Source: GCA-2717185 sp964474755 (lineage in GTDB: Bacteria; Pseudomonadota; Alphaproteobacteria; UBA8366; GCA-2717185). Taken from it: DNA of 64,000 nt. Every line of letters begins with the position of its first letter. Within the stretch, counting starts at the first letter, position 1. The translations under genes and the position numbers were made by a program. The notes below the pieces were generated by a model, which saw only the letters and a list, made by a program, of their open reading frames with translations, was not told where the DNA came from and ran no database searches. Shown here piece after piece: positions 1 to 8,822 of the stretch. The stretch spans positions 19,725 to 83,724 of the forward strand of contig CAYYUG010000008.1 of assembly GCA_964474755.1 (NCBI GenBank). The letters run 5' to 3'.

Positions 1-2
1 GC

Positions 3-338
3 GGCGCAGGGCAATTTCATGGCGGATTGGGCTTGCGCCGCGTGCTGCGATTTCTCGCCCCAGGCAGCCTCGCGCTCCGAGGGCATCGCCATCAATTTCC
101 GCCTCCAGGATTTGCCGGCGGCGAGGCTGGTGCACCATCACGGTTCTCGCTCGAGCGCGACGGCGTCGCGAAACCCGTCTCGCCGCAATCCTCAGCAATT
201 TCTACTGAGATTGGCGACCGCCTCATCGCGGAGACGCCGGGCGGCGGCGGCTTTGGTCCCGTTGCCGAGAGAGGAGAGGAGAGCGTCGCGTCATCGCGGC
301 CAAACGATGCGGTTTCGACTAAGCCAAGGGACAACTAA
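3..338 (+). CDS. Hydantoinase B/oxoprolinase family protein, C-terminal fragment (5' end outside window)
   Basis: The frame is open from the first base and ends at a TAA at 336-338, so this is the last ~111 residues of a longer gene. Two C-terminal signatures of the HyuB/5-oxoprolinase B family are visible: a G-H-R-H-Q-F-P-P-P-G stretch followed by G-A-P-S-R-F, and the near-terminal glycine-rich ETPGGGGFG. The family carries out ATP-dependent hydrolysis of hydantoins or 5-oxoproline together with an HyuA subunit, which would lie upstream outside the window. Substrate cannot be judged from this piece. The final residues after GGGGFG look slightly divergent from a typical ending. Confidence 0.85.
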   Translation, partial: GAGQFHGGLGLRRVLRFLAPGSLALRGHRHQFPPPGFAGGEAGAPSRFSLERDGVAKPVSPQSSAISTEIGDRLIAETPGGGGFGPVAERGEESVASSRPNDAVSTKPRDN

Positions 339-542
339 TTAACGGCTTGCTTAGACACCGCTTTCATAATCTATCCAAACCATCTGACTGATATCCCAAT
401 CTTTAGTGCCGCCTGTATCGGTGCCCTCTAGCCACAAGAATTGTGTGAATTCGTTCGGGCAATCGAGAGGTATTATTATGAGTTAGTTGTCACAGACTTT
501 GCACCCTTGGAGCCAGAGGACGCCATCGCCTAAGCTAACACC

Positions 543-2153
543 ATGCCAGAAACAAACGCTCAAACCTACGATTTCATCGTTGTCGGCGCTGGATCGGCCG
601 GGGCTGCCGTCGCACATCGCCTATCAACGAATCCAAAGCACAAGGTGCTGCTTCTGGAGGCCGGGCCTGCGAGCCATCGCTGGTCGCGCATCCCAGCCGG
701 CTACGCTAAGCTGCTGCACAATCCAAATGCAAATTGGTGCTATCAGTCAGAACCGATTCCCAATGCGAACGGTCGCTCGATCTATGTGCCGCGCGGCAAA
801 ATGCTCGGCGGGTCAAGCTCGATAAATGGCACAGCATTCGTGCGTGGCCAGGCGCAGGACTATGACACTTGGGCGCAGATGGGTAATCGGGGCTGGAGCT
901 ATCGCGAAGTCCTGCCCTGCTTCAAGCGCATGGAAAGCTATGAAAGTGGCGGCGACGACGAATTTCGCGGCCGCGACGGGCCACTGCGTGTGACCGACCC
1001 GGACGCTAGCGATCCTCTGATGGCGACCATCATCAAGGCCGCTAGCGAGGTCGGCATCCCTCATAATCCGGACTACAATGGCGTACGGCAGGACGGTATC
1101 GCCATGAGCCAGGCAACCATCGCGGACGGGCGGCGGATGAGTACAGCGCATTGCTACCTGACACCGATCCGCAATCGCCCTAATCTACACATTGTCACCG
1201 ACGCCCTGACAGAACGGATCCTTCTCGAAGGTACGCGTTGCATTGGCGTGCGCTATTCCGTCGGCGGTAAAACGCAGGAAGCCATGTCGGGACGCGATGT
1301 TGTGATCAGCGCCGGCTCAGTCAATTCACCGCAACTTCTCGAATTGTCGGGCATCGGCCAGCCAAACCTATTGCAAGAGTTCGGCATCGAGGTCCAGCGC
1401 GCACTGCCGGGGGTCGGCGAGAATTTGCGCGATCACTTCGCACCGCGCACGCGCTGGGCAATCAAGGCCAAAGGCTACACTTACAACGACCGCGGTCGTG
1501 GGCTCGGTCTCGTAAATCAGGTGCTGCGGTATCTGACAACCGGCAAGGGGATGCTGGGTTCTGTCGCTGCTCCACTGCGCGCCTTCGTCCGCTCACGCGA
1601 GGGTTTGGAAGCACCGGACCTTCTACTTGGTTGGGTTCCGATGCTCACGTTGCCGGGCCCTAAGATATCCAAACAATCCGGTATGACCTGCTACGCTCAC
1701 CCCATGCGCCCTGAAAGTACCGGCAATATCCACATCAAGGCGGCTGATCCAAGGCAGGCACCGGCGATCAATTTCAACTTCTTGACGGCGCCCGTCGACG
1801 CCGAATTGACTATCAAGGCAGTGCGCATCGCCCGATCGATTATGACCGCCCCCGCGATGGCGCCACTGCAGGTTGAGGAACTTTCGCCCGGATCGGAATT
1901 GCAGGCAGATGATGAAATCCTCAATTGGATCAAGGCTGCAGCGGAGACGACATACCACCCCGTCGGCACCTGCAAGATGGGCCAGGACGACCGCGCCGTT
2001 GTCGACGAGAGGCTTCGGGTGAAAGGCACGATGGGTTTGCGTATCGCAGACGCTTCCATCATGCCGACACTTATCTCCGGCAACACGAATGCACCCTCGA
2101 TCATGATCGGCGAAAAAGCGGCCGAAATGGTGCTGGAAGACGCCGCAAACTGA
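543..2153 (+). CDS. GMC family FAD-dependent oxidoreductase (choline dehydrogenase-like)
   Basis: This 536-residue protein has the usual length and layout of glucose-methanol-choline oxidoreductases. Visible motifs are the N-terminal dinucleotide-binding VVGAGSAGAAVA (about residues 12-23), GMC signature 1 around LGGSSSINGTAFVRG, signature 2 around SAGSVNSPQLLELSGIG, and the C-terminal catalytic region with H-P-V-G-T-C-K-M-G and ADASIMPTLISGNTNAPS. Members oxidise primary alcohols or sugars using FAD and pass electrons to quinone or oxygen. A lactonase-like gene starts 18 bp downstream on the same strand, suggesting coupled oxidation to a lactone and its hydrolysis (inference). The substrate is not determinable; choline is possible, but no betB/betI-like gene is adjacent. 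Confidence 0.93.
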   Translation: MPETNAQTYDFIVVGAGSAGAAVAHRLSTNPKHKVLLLEAGPASHRWSRIPAGYAKLLHNPNANWCYQSEPIPNANGRSIYVPRGKMLGGSSSINGTAFVRGQAQDYDTWAQMGNRGWSYREVLPCFKRMESYESGGDDEFRGRDGPLRVTDPDASDPLMATIIKAASEVGIPHNPDYNGVRQDGIAMSQATIADGRRMSTAHCYLTPIRNRPNLHIVTDALTERILLEGTRCIGVRYSVGGKTQEAMSGRDVVISAGSVNSPQLLELSGIGQPNLLQEFGIEVQRALPGVGENLRDHFAPRTRWAIKAKGYTYNDRGRGLGLVNQVLRYLTTGKGMLGSVAAPLRAFVRSREGLEAPDLLLGWVPMLTLPGPKISKQSGMTCYAHPMRPESTGNIHIKAADPRQAPAINFNFLTAPVDAELTIKAVRIARSIMTAPAMAPLQVEELSPGSELQADDEILNWIKAAAETTYHPVGTCKMGQDDRAVVDERLRVKGTMGLRIADASIMPTLISGNTNAPSIMIGEKAAEMVLEDAAN

Positions 2154-2170
2154 TCCGAAAGACCTGACGC

Positions 2171-3193
2171 ATGACCTACAACCTCTTTATCATGATATCC
2201 GGCGAGGATCACATTGCCCGATTTTCGATGGACCCTGATTCCGGCGCGCTCGATCCTCGCGAAAATATCGCCCTGCCAGGCGGCCCGGCACCGGTCGCGA
2301 TCTCACCGGACCGACAGTTCATGTATGTAGCGCAGCGCGCTGCGAACAAGCTTACCAGCTTCCGTATCAGCGCCACGGACGGCAGCCTGGCACCACTCGG
2401 AACGATCCCACTCCGCTCCGACCCCTGCTATCTGGCGATGGACCAGACCGGCCAGTTTCTGCTGGGTGCATACTATCTGGCAGAGAAGGCATCAGTGCAT
2501 CGTATCGGCGCGAATGGTGCGGCGCTTGACCCGCCGGTCGAGTGGCGTACAACCGGCCGTGGAGCGCATTGCCTGCAGACTGATCGTTCCAACCGGTTCG
2601 CCTTTGTACCTCATATCGAAGGTAACGGTGCACCGAATGCAATTTTCCAGTTCCGGTTTAACCCGGAGACCGGACAGCTGGACCCGAATGTGCCAGACCG
2701 GTTCGCCACCTCAGAGATGCTCGGCCCACGGCACTTCTGCTTCCATCCTGCACTGGACATGGTCTATGTCTCGAACGAACAGGGCTGTAGCGTCAGCGTC
2801 CTCAACTTCGATCCCATCGCTGGAACCCTTTCGCACCGGCAAACACTGACCACACTGCCGGCGGAATGGGACGGTGCCAATAAATGTTCACAGATCCGCA
2901 TGACGCAGGATGGGCGTTTTCTCTACGCCCCCAACCGGGGCCATGACAGCATCGCTTGCTTCACCGTCGACAAAGCCAACGGCTTGCTGACCGAGAATGG
3001 GCATGTCGCCGCGGAACCGGTACCCCGCGCCTTCGATATCGACCCGGGTGGACATTTTTTGCTATCCGCCGGTTTAGAGTCGGGGCGTCTTACTGTTTAT
3101 CGCATCGACGGCAACAATGGTGGTCTGGAGCGCGTCACGACGCACGAGGTCGGCGCAAGACCAATGTGGGTGACAATTTTACCAGCAAGCTGA
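2171..3193 (+). CDS. Lactonase family beta-propeller protein (6-phosphogluconolactonase/YbhE-like)
   Basis: The 340-residue product shows repeated propeller-type segments (for example SPDRQFMYVAQR, DQTGQFLLGAYY, DGRFLYAPNRG and DPGGHFLLSAG), the hallmark of the seven-bladed Lactonase/YbhE family, and matches that family's length. Members hydrolyse 6-phosphogluconolactone or cyclise/hydrolyse muconolactone-type rings. No signal peptide is evident, so it is probably cytoplasmic. It is the second gene of a two-gene unit with the GMC dehydrogenase, so a lactone made by that enzyme is a plausible substrate. It ends 3 bp before the convergent enoyl-CoA hydratase gene. Confidence 0.88.
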   Translation: MTYNLFIMISGEDHIARFSMDPDSGALDPRENIALPGGPAPVAISPDRQFMYVAQRAANKLTSFRISATDGSLAPLGTIPLRSDPCYLAMDQTGQFLLGAYYLAEKASVHRIGANGAALDPPVEWRTTGRGAHCLQTDRSNRFAFVPHIEGNGAPNAIFQFRFNPETGQLDPNVPDRFATSEMLGPRHFCFHPALDMVYVSNEQGCSVSVLNFDPIAGTLSHRQTLTTLPAEWDGANKCSQIRMTQDGRFLYAPNRGHDSIACFTVDKANGLLTENGHVAAEPVPRAFDIDPGGHFLLSAGLESGRLTVYRIDGNNGGLERVTTHEVGARPMWVTILPAS

Positions 3194-3196
3194 CAG

Positions 3197-4018
3197 CTAC
3201 GTTTCGTCCGCGAAACGGGCGTCGCGCCATGCAATAGCCGCCTTCACCCCCTGCTCCTTGCGGATGCGGGCGAATTCACGTTTTTCCCAGGATGGCGTCG
3301 CGTTGATCTCAACATCGATATCAAGACTGGTCAGCAGCGCTTGACGCAGTCCCATGATTTCATAACTCCGGTTGATCGCCTGCTTGGTCAGTTGTACGGA
3401 CACCGCCGCGGATTGCACCATCTTGCGTGCCATGCTTTTAGCCTTGAGCAACGCTTCATCTGACGGCACGACGCAATTTACGATTCCCATTCGCAGCGCG
3501 TCCTCTGCGCTGACCCGATCATCTCCGGTGAGCAGCAATTCCTTGGCTTGTTTAGGGCCAGTGATCCAAGGCAGCAACATGGCGACGATACCTGTGCCGA
3601 AACGCACCTCCGGCTCACCAAACATTGTGCCCTTGGCCGCTACCGTAATGTCGCAGGCGAGCGCCAGTTCAAACGCGCCGGCGAGGCAATACCCCTGCGC
3701 CACGGCGATGGTCGGTTTCGGGCAGTCCCAGAATTTGATGATGAAATCGAACTGCAACGCCATTTGCGAACGTATCTTGTCGACGCCGTCGAGATTGCGC
3801 TCCGCCGAGGCCTTAAGATCGAAGCCGGCGGAAAATGCGCGGCCAGCACCCTGGACAATGACGGCTTTGACGCCGTCATCTGTAGAGAAGCGGTCCATCG
3901 CCGACATGCATTCGTACATCATCTCGTTGTTAAACGCGTTTAATGCCTTGGGTCGGTTGAAAGTCAAATAACCTATGCCGTTCTTGACTTCCGTCTGGAT
4001 AAATTTTTCGGTCATCAC
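3197..4018 (-). CDS. Enoyl-CoA hydratase/isomerase family protein
   Basis: A 273-residue crotonase-fold protein. The CoA/oxyanion-hole segments are present: GRAFSAGFDLK in the first loop and GYCLAGAFELALACDI in the second, followed by FGEPEVRFGTGI, which carries a glutamate near the usual catalytic position. The family hydrates enoyl-CoA or isomerises, decarboxylates or cleaves related CoA esters; the exact reaction cannot be told. The start codon overlaps the stop of the upstream flavin monooxygenase by 4 bp (ATGA), so the two are translationally coupled in one operon. Confidence 0.9.
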   Translation of the reverse strand: MMTEKFIQTEVKNGIGYLTFNRPKALNAFNNEMMYECMSAMDRFSTDDGVKAVIVQGAGRAFSAGFDLKASAERNLDGVDKIRSQMALQFDFIIKFWDCPKPTIAVAQGYCLAGAFELALACDITVAAKGTMFGEPEVRFGTGIVAMLLPWITGPKQAKELLLTGDDRVSAEDALRMGIVNCVVPSDEALLKAKSMARKMVQSAAVSVQLTKQAINRSYEIMGLRQALLTSLDIDVEINATPSWEKREFARIRKEQGVKAAIAWRDARFADET

Positions 4019-5034
4019 GCCGCCCCAATTTCGAACTCGTTCGCCAGCAATTTGTAGGAATGCTTGCGTGCATCGAGGCCGTGCGTCCAGGTCAACACAG
4101 AAATCTCTTCGACTCCTAACTGTTCCACAAGTTTCCGCAACTGTCTGCCAACGACGTCAGGTGTGCCGACAAGCGCGGTCTCGCGCAACTGATCTAACCG
4201 CGCCTGTTCCGCCGGGGTGTAGGCCTGTCCTGCCGCCATCTCTGGCGATTCAATCGGCTGCAGCTGGCCTTGATCCCTCAGTAGTCGCGAGCGGGCGCGC
4301 GACATGAACTGAAAGTGCGCCTCTTCATCGGTCTCGGCCAGGAGCGCCCAAACGCAGATTGCGGTCTCAGGTTCCGGATGGCGTTGGCTCGGCTGATAGT
4401 TTTCGCGATAAAGCGCCAGAGCCTGTGCGCAGGCCCGCCCCTCAGTAATGAAATGAGCGAAGCAATAGGGAATACCGAAATGTGCTGCGACCTGTGCGCC
4501 GTAATCGGACGTCCCCAACATCCACATCTCCGGAACAGTTTCTCCGGTCGGGAAGGCTCGGATCGTGCCAAACGGATGTCCTTCGGGCAGCGCGTCGTCC
4601 GAAATCCAGGCTAGCAAATCACGCACTTGCGCCGGGAATTGCTCCGCCGCCTTCGCCGCATTGGGGTTAAGGGCGTAGGCTGTCCGCCCGTCCGAGCCCG
4701 GCGCGCGGCCGAGCCCTAGATCGATGCGTCCCGGCGCAATCGCGTCCAATACACGGAACTGTTCAGCCACCTTCAACGCTGAGTAGTGCGGCAGCATGAC
4801 CCCCGCACTGCCGATGCGGATGCGTTTAGTTGTGGCTGCAATTGCCGACATGACGATCTCAGGTGCACTGCCCGCGATGGTGTCATGATTATGGTGCTCG
4901 GCGACCCAGAAGCGACTATAGCCGAGGTCCTCGCAGTATTTTGCCAGAGCGATGGTCTCACGGATCGATTCCGCCTGCGCGCGGCCAGCGATGGCGACGG
5001 ATTGGTCTAGCACGGAGAGGCGGCGAACGGTCAT
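4015..5034 (-). CDS. LLM class flavin-dependent oxidoreductase (MsnO8-like)
   Basis: A 339-residue bacterial luciferase-like TIM-barrel protein. The N-terminal half has FWVAEHHN, RIRIGSAGVMLPHYSALKVAEQF and PGRIDLGLGRAPG, the pattern of the MsnO8 subgroup of FMN/F420-dependent LLM proteins. It probably oxidises an organic substrate with O2 and reduced flavin supplied by a separate reductase, none of which is adjacent. It is first in a two-gene operon with the enoyl-CoA hydratase, pointing to a CoA-linked degradation route. The substrate is unknown. Confidence 0.9.
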   Translation of the reverse strand: MTVRRLSVLDQSVAIAGRAQAESIRETIALAKYCEDLGYSRFWVAEHHNHDTIAGSAPEIVMSAIAATTKRIRIGSAGVMLPHYSALKVAEQFRVLDAIAPGRIDLGLGRAPGSDGRTAYALNPNAAKAAEQFPAQVRDLLAWISDDALPEGHPFGTIRAFPTGETVPEMWMLGTSDYGAQVAAHFGIPYCFAHFITEGRACAQALALYRENYQPSQRHPEPETAICVWALLAETDEEAHFQFMSRARSRLLRDQGQLQPIESPEMAAGQAYTPAEQARLDQLRETALVGTPDVVGRQLRKLVEQLGVEEISVLTWTHGLDARKHSYKLLANEFEIGAA

Positions 5035-5220
5035 GGAACTGCAACGGCCTCAATACCGCGACACGCAATAACGCAACGCAAATCCCTTCATTTCCTTTCT
5101 TGAGCCGCTAAGGGCGAAAAGGAAACCTCGCGTCAACAGAGCGTTATACCCATCTGCCTCGACGCGTGACGCTTGGGATAGGAGTAGACGACGGTTAGCT
5201 GCAGCAACAATGCGCATTCT

Positions 5221-6405
5221 CTAAATTACCTTCTCCTCGGCCAGAGCTGCGATCGCTGCATCGCCCATACCTAGCCAATCCACCAAAACGTCTTCATTAT
5301 CTGCACCCGGTTCGTGAAAGAATTCCAACGGCACCGGCGGAAACTCCGACAGGCGGATCGGCGAGCTTGGCAGAACGATATCACCGATGTAGGAATGGCT
5401 CATCCGGTTCAGCATGCCGCGCTCATGCATGTGTTCATCGTTCATCACCTCGCCCACATCGCGCACCGGGGCAACCGGGATGCGGTTCTCACGGATTAGG
5501 CGGTAGGCCTCATCCTTACTGCGTTGCGCAGCCCAGGCGCCAATCATCTCGTTGATCTCCGCTTCGAAGCGATAGCGCAGCGCAGGGCTACCATACTCCG
5601 GATCGTGCGCCAATTCCGGGCGGCCGACCAGTTCCACCAGTCGATGCCACTGCGGCTCACTTACCACAATCAACGCAATCCAGCCGTCCTGACACTCGTA
5701 ACGTCCATAAGGCGCACTATTTGCCGCTGTTTTATCGCCGCGTCGCTCCGGCAATTCACCGGTACGGTGATAGGAGGCGAACTCGCTGGATAATACGAAA
5801 TACATTGCCTCCTGCATGGCAACCTCGACACGGGTGCCCTTACCGGTCGCATTACGCGCTATGAGCGCACTCAGGATGCCAGCATAGAAATGGATGCCAC
5901 CCATAATATCGCTCGGCGTACCACCCGCCCGCGCAGGCGGTCCACCCGTCTCGCCAGTAATGCTCATGACACCCGCGGCCGCCTGCACAGTGTGGTCCAT
6001 GGCAAGTTGGTCCTTGTCCGGACCGGTAACGCCGTAACCAGTCGCCGTTCCGTAGATTAGCTTCGGATTTACCTCCCGCATAACGTCCCAGCCAAGACCG
6101 AGCCGGTCCATCGTACCAGCCGCGAAATTCTCTAACATTACATCGGCTTCCTTAGCCATTTCCTTCAGCAATTCCTTGCCCTTGGGATGCTTCAGATCAA
6201 GGGTGAGGCAACGCTTGTTGGAATTGAGCATCGCGAAGGCAAGCGGTGTCTCCGCGCCCTGGTTGCGTCTAATACGGTCGCCCGCATGGCTTTCTACCTT
6301 GACTACATCCGCCCCAGCCATGGCCATAAGAAACGAGGCGTAAGGGCCCTGATAAATTTGCGTAAGGTCAAGCACTTTGATGCCCTGAAGGGGTGTGTCC
6401 TGCAT
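5221..6405 (-). CDS. CaiB/BaiF family CoA-transferase
   Basis: At 394 residues this is a typical class III CoA-transferase. Visible are the N-terminal VLDLTQIYQGPYAS and ADVVKVESH motifs, the LENFAAGTMDRLGL segment, and a conserved aspartate near residue 166 (PSDIMGG) at the position of the acylated aspartate in formyl-CoA transferase. Members move CoA between carboxylic acids without ATP. It stands alone, 186 bp from the flavin monooxygenase that follows it on the same strand and divergent from the PhyH gene, but could supply CoA thioesters to the hydratases nearby. Confidence 0.93.
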   Translation of the reverse strand: MQDTPLQGIKVLDLTQIYQGPYASFLMAMAGADVVKVESHAGDRIRRNQGAETPLAFAMLNSNKRCLTLDLKHPKGKELLKEMAKEADVMLENFAAGTMDRLGLGWDVMREVNPKLIYGTATGYGVTGPDKDQLAMDHTVQAAAGVMSITGETGGPPARAGGTPSDIMGGIHFYAGILSALIARNATGKGTRVEVAMQEAMYFVLSSEFASYHRTGELPERRGDKTAANSAPYGRYECQDGWIALIVVSEPQWHRLVELVGRPELAHDPEYGSPALRYRFEAEINEMIGAWAAQRSKDEAYRLIRENRIPVAPVRDVGEVMNDEHMHERGMLNRMSHSYIGDIVLPSSPIRLSEFPPVPLEFFHEPGADNEDVLVDWLGMGDAAIAALAEEKVI

Positions 6406-6537
6406 AACGATCCTTGATTGTTGTGGCGCGCCATTAAAGACGCTGAAGCCGGAAGGGGGAAGTCCCCCACCACTGGCTCACCTCCAAGACACAGACTATC
6501 ATGTAAAGCTCGGGCATCTCCGAAGGGGGCTTGATGT

Positions 6538-7359
6538 ATGGCATCACCGCTGCATAGGGTGGACTGCAGTAGTTCAGCCGCTGACATCGTCCCCATCCTT
6601 GAACGCGATGGGGCCGTCATCGTCGAAAAAATGCTCGCGCCCAACTTGCTGACACGCCTCAATCATGATCTCGACAGCATAGTTGCGGAAACGCCGCCGG
6701 GTGTGCGACACCCGACTGAGGACGATATGGTCTCTTTCTATGGCAAAGCGACCGTGCGGGCCGATGGGTTGCCGGGAAAATCGAACGCGTTCCTCGACGT
6801 CATGCAGCATCCGCTGCTCTTGGGTGTCGCGGATCATTTCCTGTTACCAAATTGTGACGACTACCTACTCAACACCGGCCAGCTTATCGAGATCGGCCCA
6901 GGCGAGAACGACCAGCGGCTGCATCGTGACGAGGGCGTGTGGCGGCATCTGAGCGATCCAAAGCCGGATCTACAAATCGAGGCACTGTTCGCACTGTCCG
7001 ATTTCACCGAAGAGAATGGCGCAACGCGGGTCGCACCCGGGAGCCATCGCTGGCATAAAGCTCGCGAAGCGAAAGCAAATGAAATCGTGCAGGCAGAGAT
7101 GTCAGCAGGATGCGCCTTGTTTTATCTCGGCTCGACAATCCATGGCGGTGGAGCCAATCGAACGAAGTCCATACGGCGGCGGGGCATGTTCATCGGCTAC
7201 GTGCTCGGTTGGCTGCGCACCGAGGAAAATATGTTCCTCTCCGTGCCGCTGGAGAAAGTCCGCACAGCGCCGCGCCGCGTGCAGGAGCTTCTGGGCTACA
7301 AGGCGGTGCGAGCCCTGGGTGTTGTCGATGTCGGCGACCCAATGGCACTCCTCGACTGA
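6538..7359 (+). CDS. Phytanoyl-CoA dioxygenase (PhyH) family protein
   Basis: A 273-residue double-stranded beta-helix protein. The Fe(II)-binding facial triad is readable as H129 and D131 (LHRDEG) with the distal histidine near H202 (STIHGGGANRT); the following Arg 208 could bind 2-oxoglutarate. Such enzymes hydroxylate acyl-CoAs or other small molecules, consuming O2 and 2-oxoglutarate. It is the first gene of a rightward cluster with the CMD/AhpD-like selenoprotein candidate and a crotonase. The ATG at 6538 gives the normal family length. Confidence 0.9.
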   Translation: MASPLHRVDCSSSAADIVPILERDGAVIVEKMLAPNLLTRLNHDLDSIVAETPPGVRHPTEDDMVSFYGKATVRADGLPGKSNAFLDVMQHPLLLGVADHFLLPNCDDYLLNTGQLIEIGPGENDQRLHRDEGVWRHLSDPKPDLQIEALFALSDFTEENGATRVAPGSHRWHKAREAKANEIVQAEMSAGCALFYLGSTIHGGGANRTKSIRRRGMFIGYVLGWLRTEENMFLSVPLEKVRTAPRRVQELLGYKAVRALGVVDVGDPMALLD

Positions 7360-7428
7360 ACCAGACATTTTCAACAACCTGTCTGGCTGCTACGCTATCA
7401 CCCTCACTTCACTGAACGAGGGTGATAA

Positions 7429-7947
7429 ATGCCATACGTTCCCCCGACCGGACCACCCAGCCGGATGACTAGCCAGCGTGTACGCGCCCATTGCCCAGAA
7501 CTGCTCGACGGGCTGAACAGTTTCTACGAGCGGATATGGCGCAGCACCCGCGTCGATGCAGGCATTAAAGAGCTAATTCGACTGCGCTGTGCGACGGTTA
7601 ATAACTGCGGTTATTGACTAAACTTTCGCTACGCTGCGGGTCAGCGTGCCGGAATGACGGAAGAGAAGCTGAACCAAGTCCATGACCCGGAGAGCCGCAT
7701 TTTTACGGAACGGGAACGGGCGGTACTACAATTCGCTGGCGCTATGGCGAAAAATGATACCGAGAATGCCGACGAACTGTTTGCCGAGATGCGCCGCTTT
7801 TTTGACGATGCACAACTGGTCGAAATCGGTTTCGTTGTAACGACGCTGCACGGCATGAACCAGTTCAACAACATGTTCGGGATCGAACCAGAAGAACAGC
7901 CCATGGTCAGCTATACGGGCACCGACCGGCCAGAAGCGGCTGAATAG
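7429..7947 (+). CDS. Carboxymuconolactone decarboxylase/AhpD-like protein, probable selenoprotein with in-frame TGA (Sec63)
   Basis: An ATG at 7429 opens a frame that meets TGA at 7615-7617, but the same frame continues without shift to TAA-type termination at 7947, giving 172 residues, a normal CMD-family length. The text around the stop is unmistakable: KELIRLRCATVNNCGY-stop-LNFRYAAGQRAGMTEEKL, where relatives have a CxxC motif (NGCxYC.N.R). The TGA therefore replaces the second redox cysteine, giving CGYU if read as selenocysteine. A stem-loop suitable as a bacterial SECIS lies 19 nt after the TGA. Sec-containing AhpD-like proteins are known from microbial selenoproteomes, so recoding is more likely than a nonsense mutation, although pseudogenes occur elsewhere in this window. 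A standard caller would split it at 7617 and 7654. It may act as a peroxidase/thiol redox protein; it lies between the PhyH and enoyl-CoA hydratase genes. Confidence 0.72.
7628..7649 (+). promoter_or_regulatory. Candidate bacterial SECIS stem-loop
   Basis: After the in-frame TGA (7615-7617), bases 7632-7636 (CGCTG) pair with 7642-7646 (CAGCG), closing a five-base loop CGGGT. A-T and T-G pairs extend the stem outward to 7630/7648. Nineteen bases separate the TGA from the loop, and G is the second loop base. Known bacterial SECIS elements have an apical loop roughly 16-37 nt after UGA with a G among the first two loop bases, so the geometry fits. It lies wholly inside the coding region, as expected for bacterial Sec insertion. 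Chance pairing of conserved codons is the alternative. Confidence 0.55.
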
Positions 7948-7985
7948 AACCAGCGCAAAGCTGGAAGACGAGACGGAGGATCACA

Positions 7986-8822
7986 TTGGCCCCAACATTT
8001 CAAAGCGCGCGCCTCGACATCGCCAACACAGGCGTCGCGACCTTTACCTTAAATCGACCTGAAGCGTTGAATGCCCTTTCGCCCGACCTAAAAGAAGACT
8101 TTCAGACGATGGTCGATTTCGTCGACGGCAATGCGGACATCAAGGCCTTGATCCTGACCGGCGAAGGCCGCGCCTTTTGCGCCGGTGGCGACGTAAAGGG
8201 AATGACAAACCGACTGGCCGATGGTCCGGGCGCTTCGCGCCAGGGTATTCTTGAAGTGCATGGCTGGCTGCAGCGTCTGCATAATATCGACTGCGCCGTC
8301 ATCGCAGCAGTCGATGGTTTAGCCTTCGGCGGTGGTTTCAGTCTGGCGCTGGTCGCGGACTTCGTCTTCGCGTCGCCAAAAGCAAAATTCTGCTCCGTCT
8401 TTTCACGCATTGGACTAATGCCAGATATGGCGCTGGCCTACACACTGCCAAGGGTCGTTGGCGCCGCGATGGCGAAAGACCTGATGTTCACCGGCCGCAG
8501 CATTTCCGCCAGAGAAGCGAAAGAATTGGGCATTGTCCATTCGATCATTGAGGAAGGCGATGTGTTGACCGCAGCCCAGGACTATGCCGCGCGCATCGCC
8601 ATAGGGCCAAAGACTGCGGTCGCCCTGTCAAAGCGCCTGGTGAACAAGACCTTTCAAAGCAATTACAACGACATCGCCGATGCCGAGGCTGACGGTCAAA
8701 CCCTTCTATTCAACAGCGATTTCGCACAGGAAGCTGTCCGGCGTTTTGTTGAAAAGGAACCACCGCTATACAATTGGGACACGATGAATAAGAACGCAGA
8801 CTGCCAAGACGATCAAATTTAG
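7986..8822 (+). CDS. Enoyl-CoA hydratase/isomerase family protein (PaaG-like)
   Basis: A 278-residue crotonase-fold protein with GRAFCAGGDVKGM and DGLAFGGGFSLALVADF forming the CoA/oxyanion pocket. The third motif reads SRIGLMPDMALAYTLPR; an aspartate rather than a glutamate pair is typical of PaaG-like isomerases, so isomerisation may be likelier than hydration (inference). The start is TTG at 7986, supported by GGAGG seven bases upstream; no in-frame ATG exists near it. It follows the CMD-like gene by 38 bp and overlaps the convergent small gene at 8819 by 4 bp. Confidence 0.9.
   Translation: MAPTFQSARLDIANTGVATFTLNRPEALNALSPDLKEDFQTMVDFVDGNADIKALILTGEGRAFCAGGDVKGMTNRLADGPGASRQGILEVHGWLQRLHNIDCAVIAAVDGLAFGGGFSLALVADFVFASPKAKFCSVFSRIGLMPDMALAYTLPRVVGAAMAKDLMFTGRSISAREAKELGIVHSIIEEGDVLTAAQDYAARIAIGPKTAVALSKRLVNKTFQSNYNDIADAEADGQTLLFNSDFAQEAVRRFVEKEPPLYNWDTMNKNADCQDDQI

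Noticed and set aside
432..533. Short plus-strand frame reading EFVRAIERYYYELVV and ending just before the GMC gene
   Set aside because: It has a stop close upstream, no start codon and no recognised family; it may be a relic.
7654..7947. Separate short gene starting at ATG 7654
   Set aside because: It is the in-frame continuation of 7429 after the TGA, with unbroken family similarity, so it is treated as part of one coding region.
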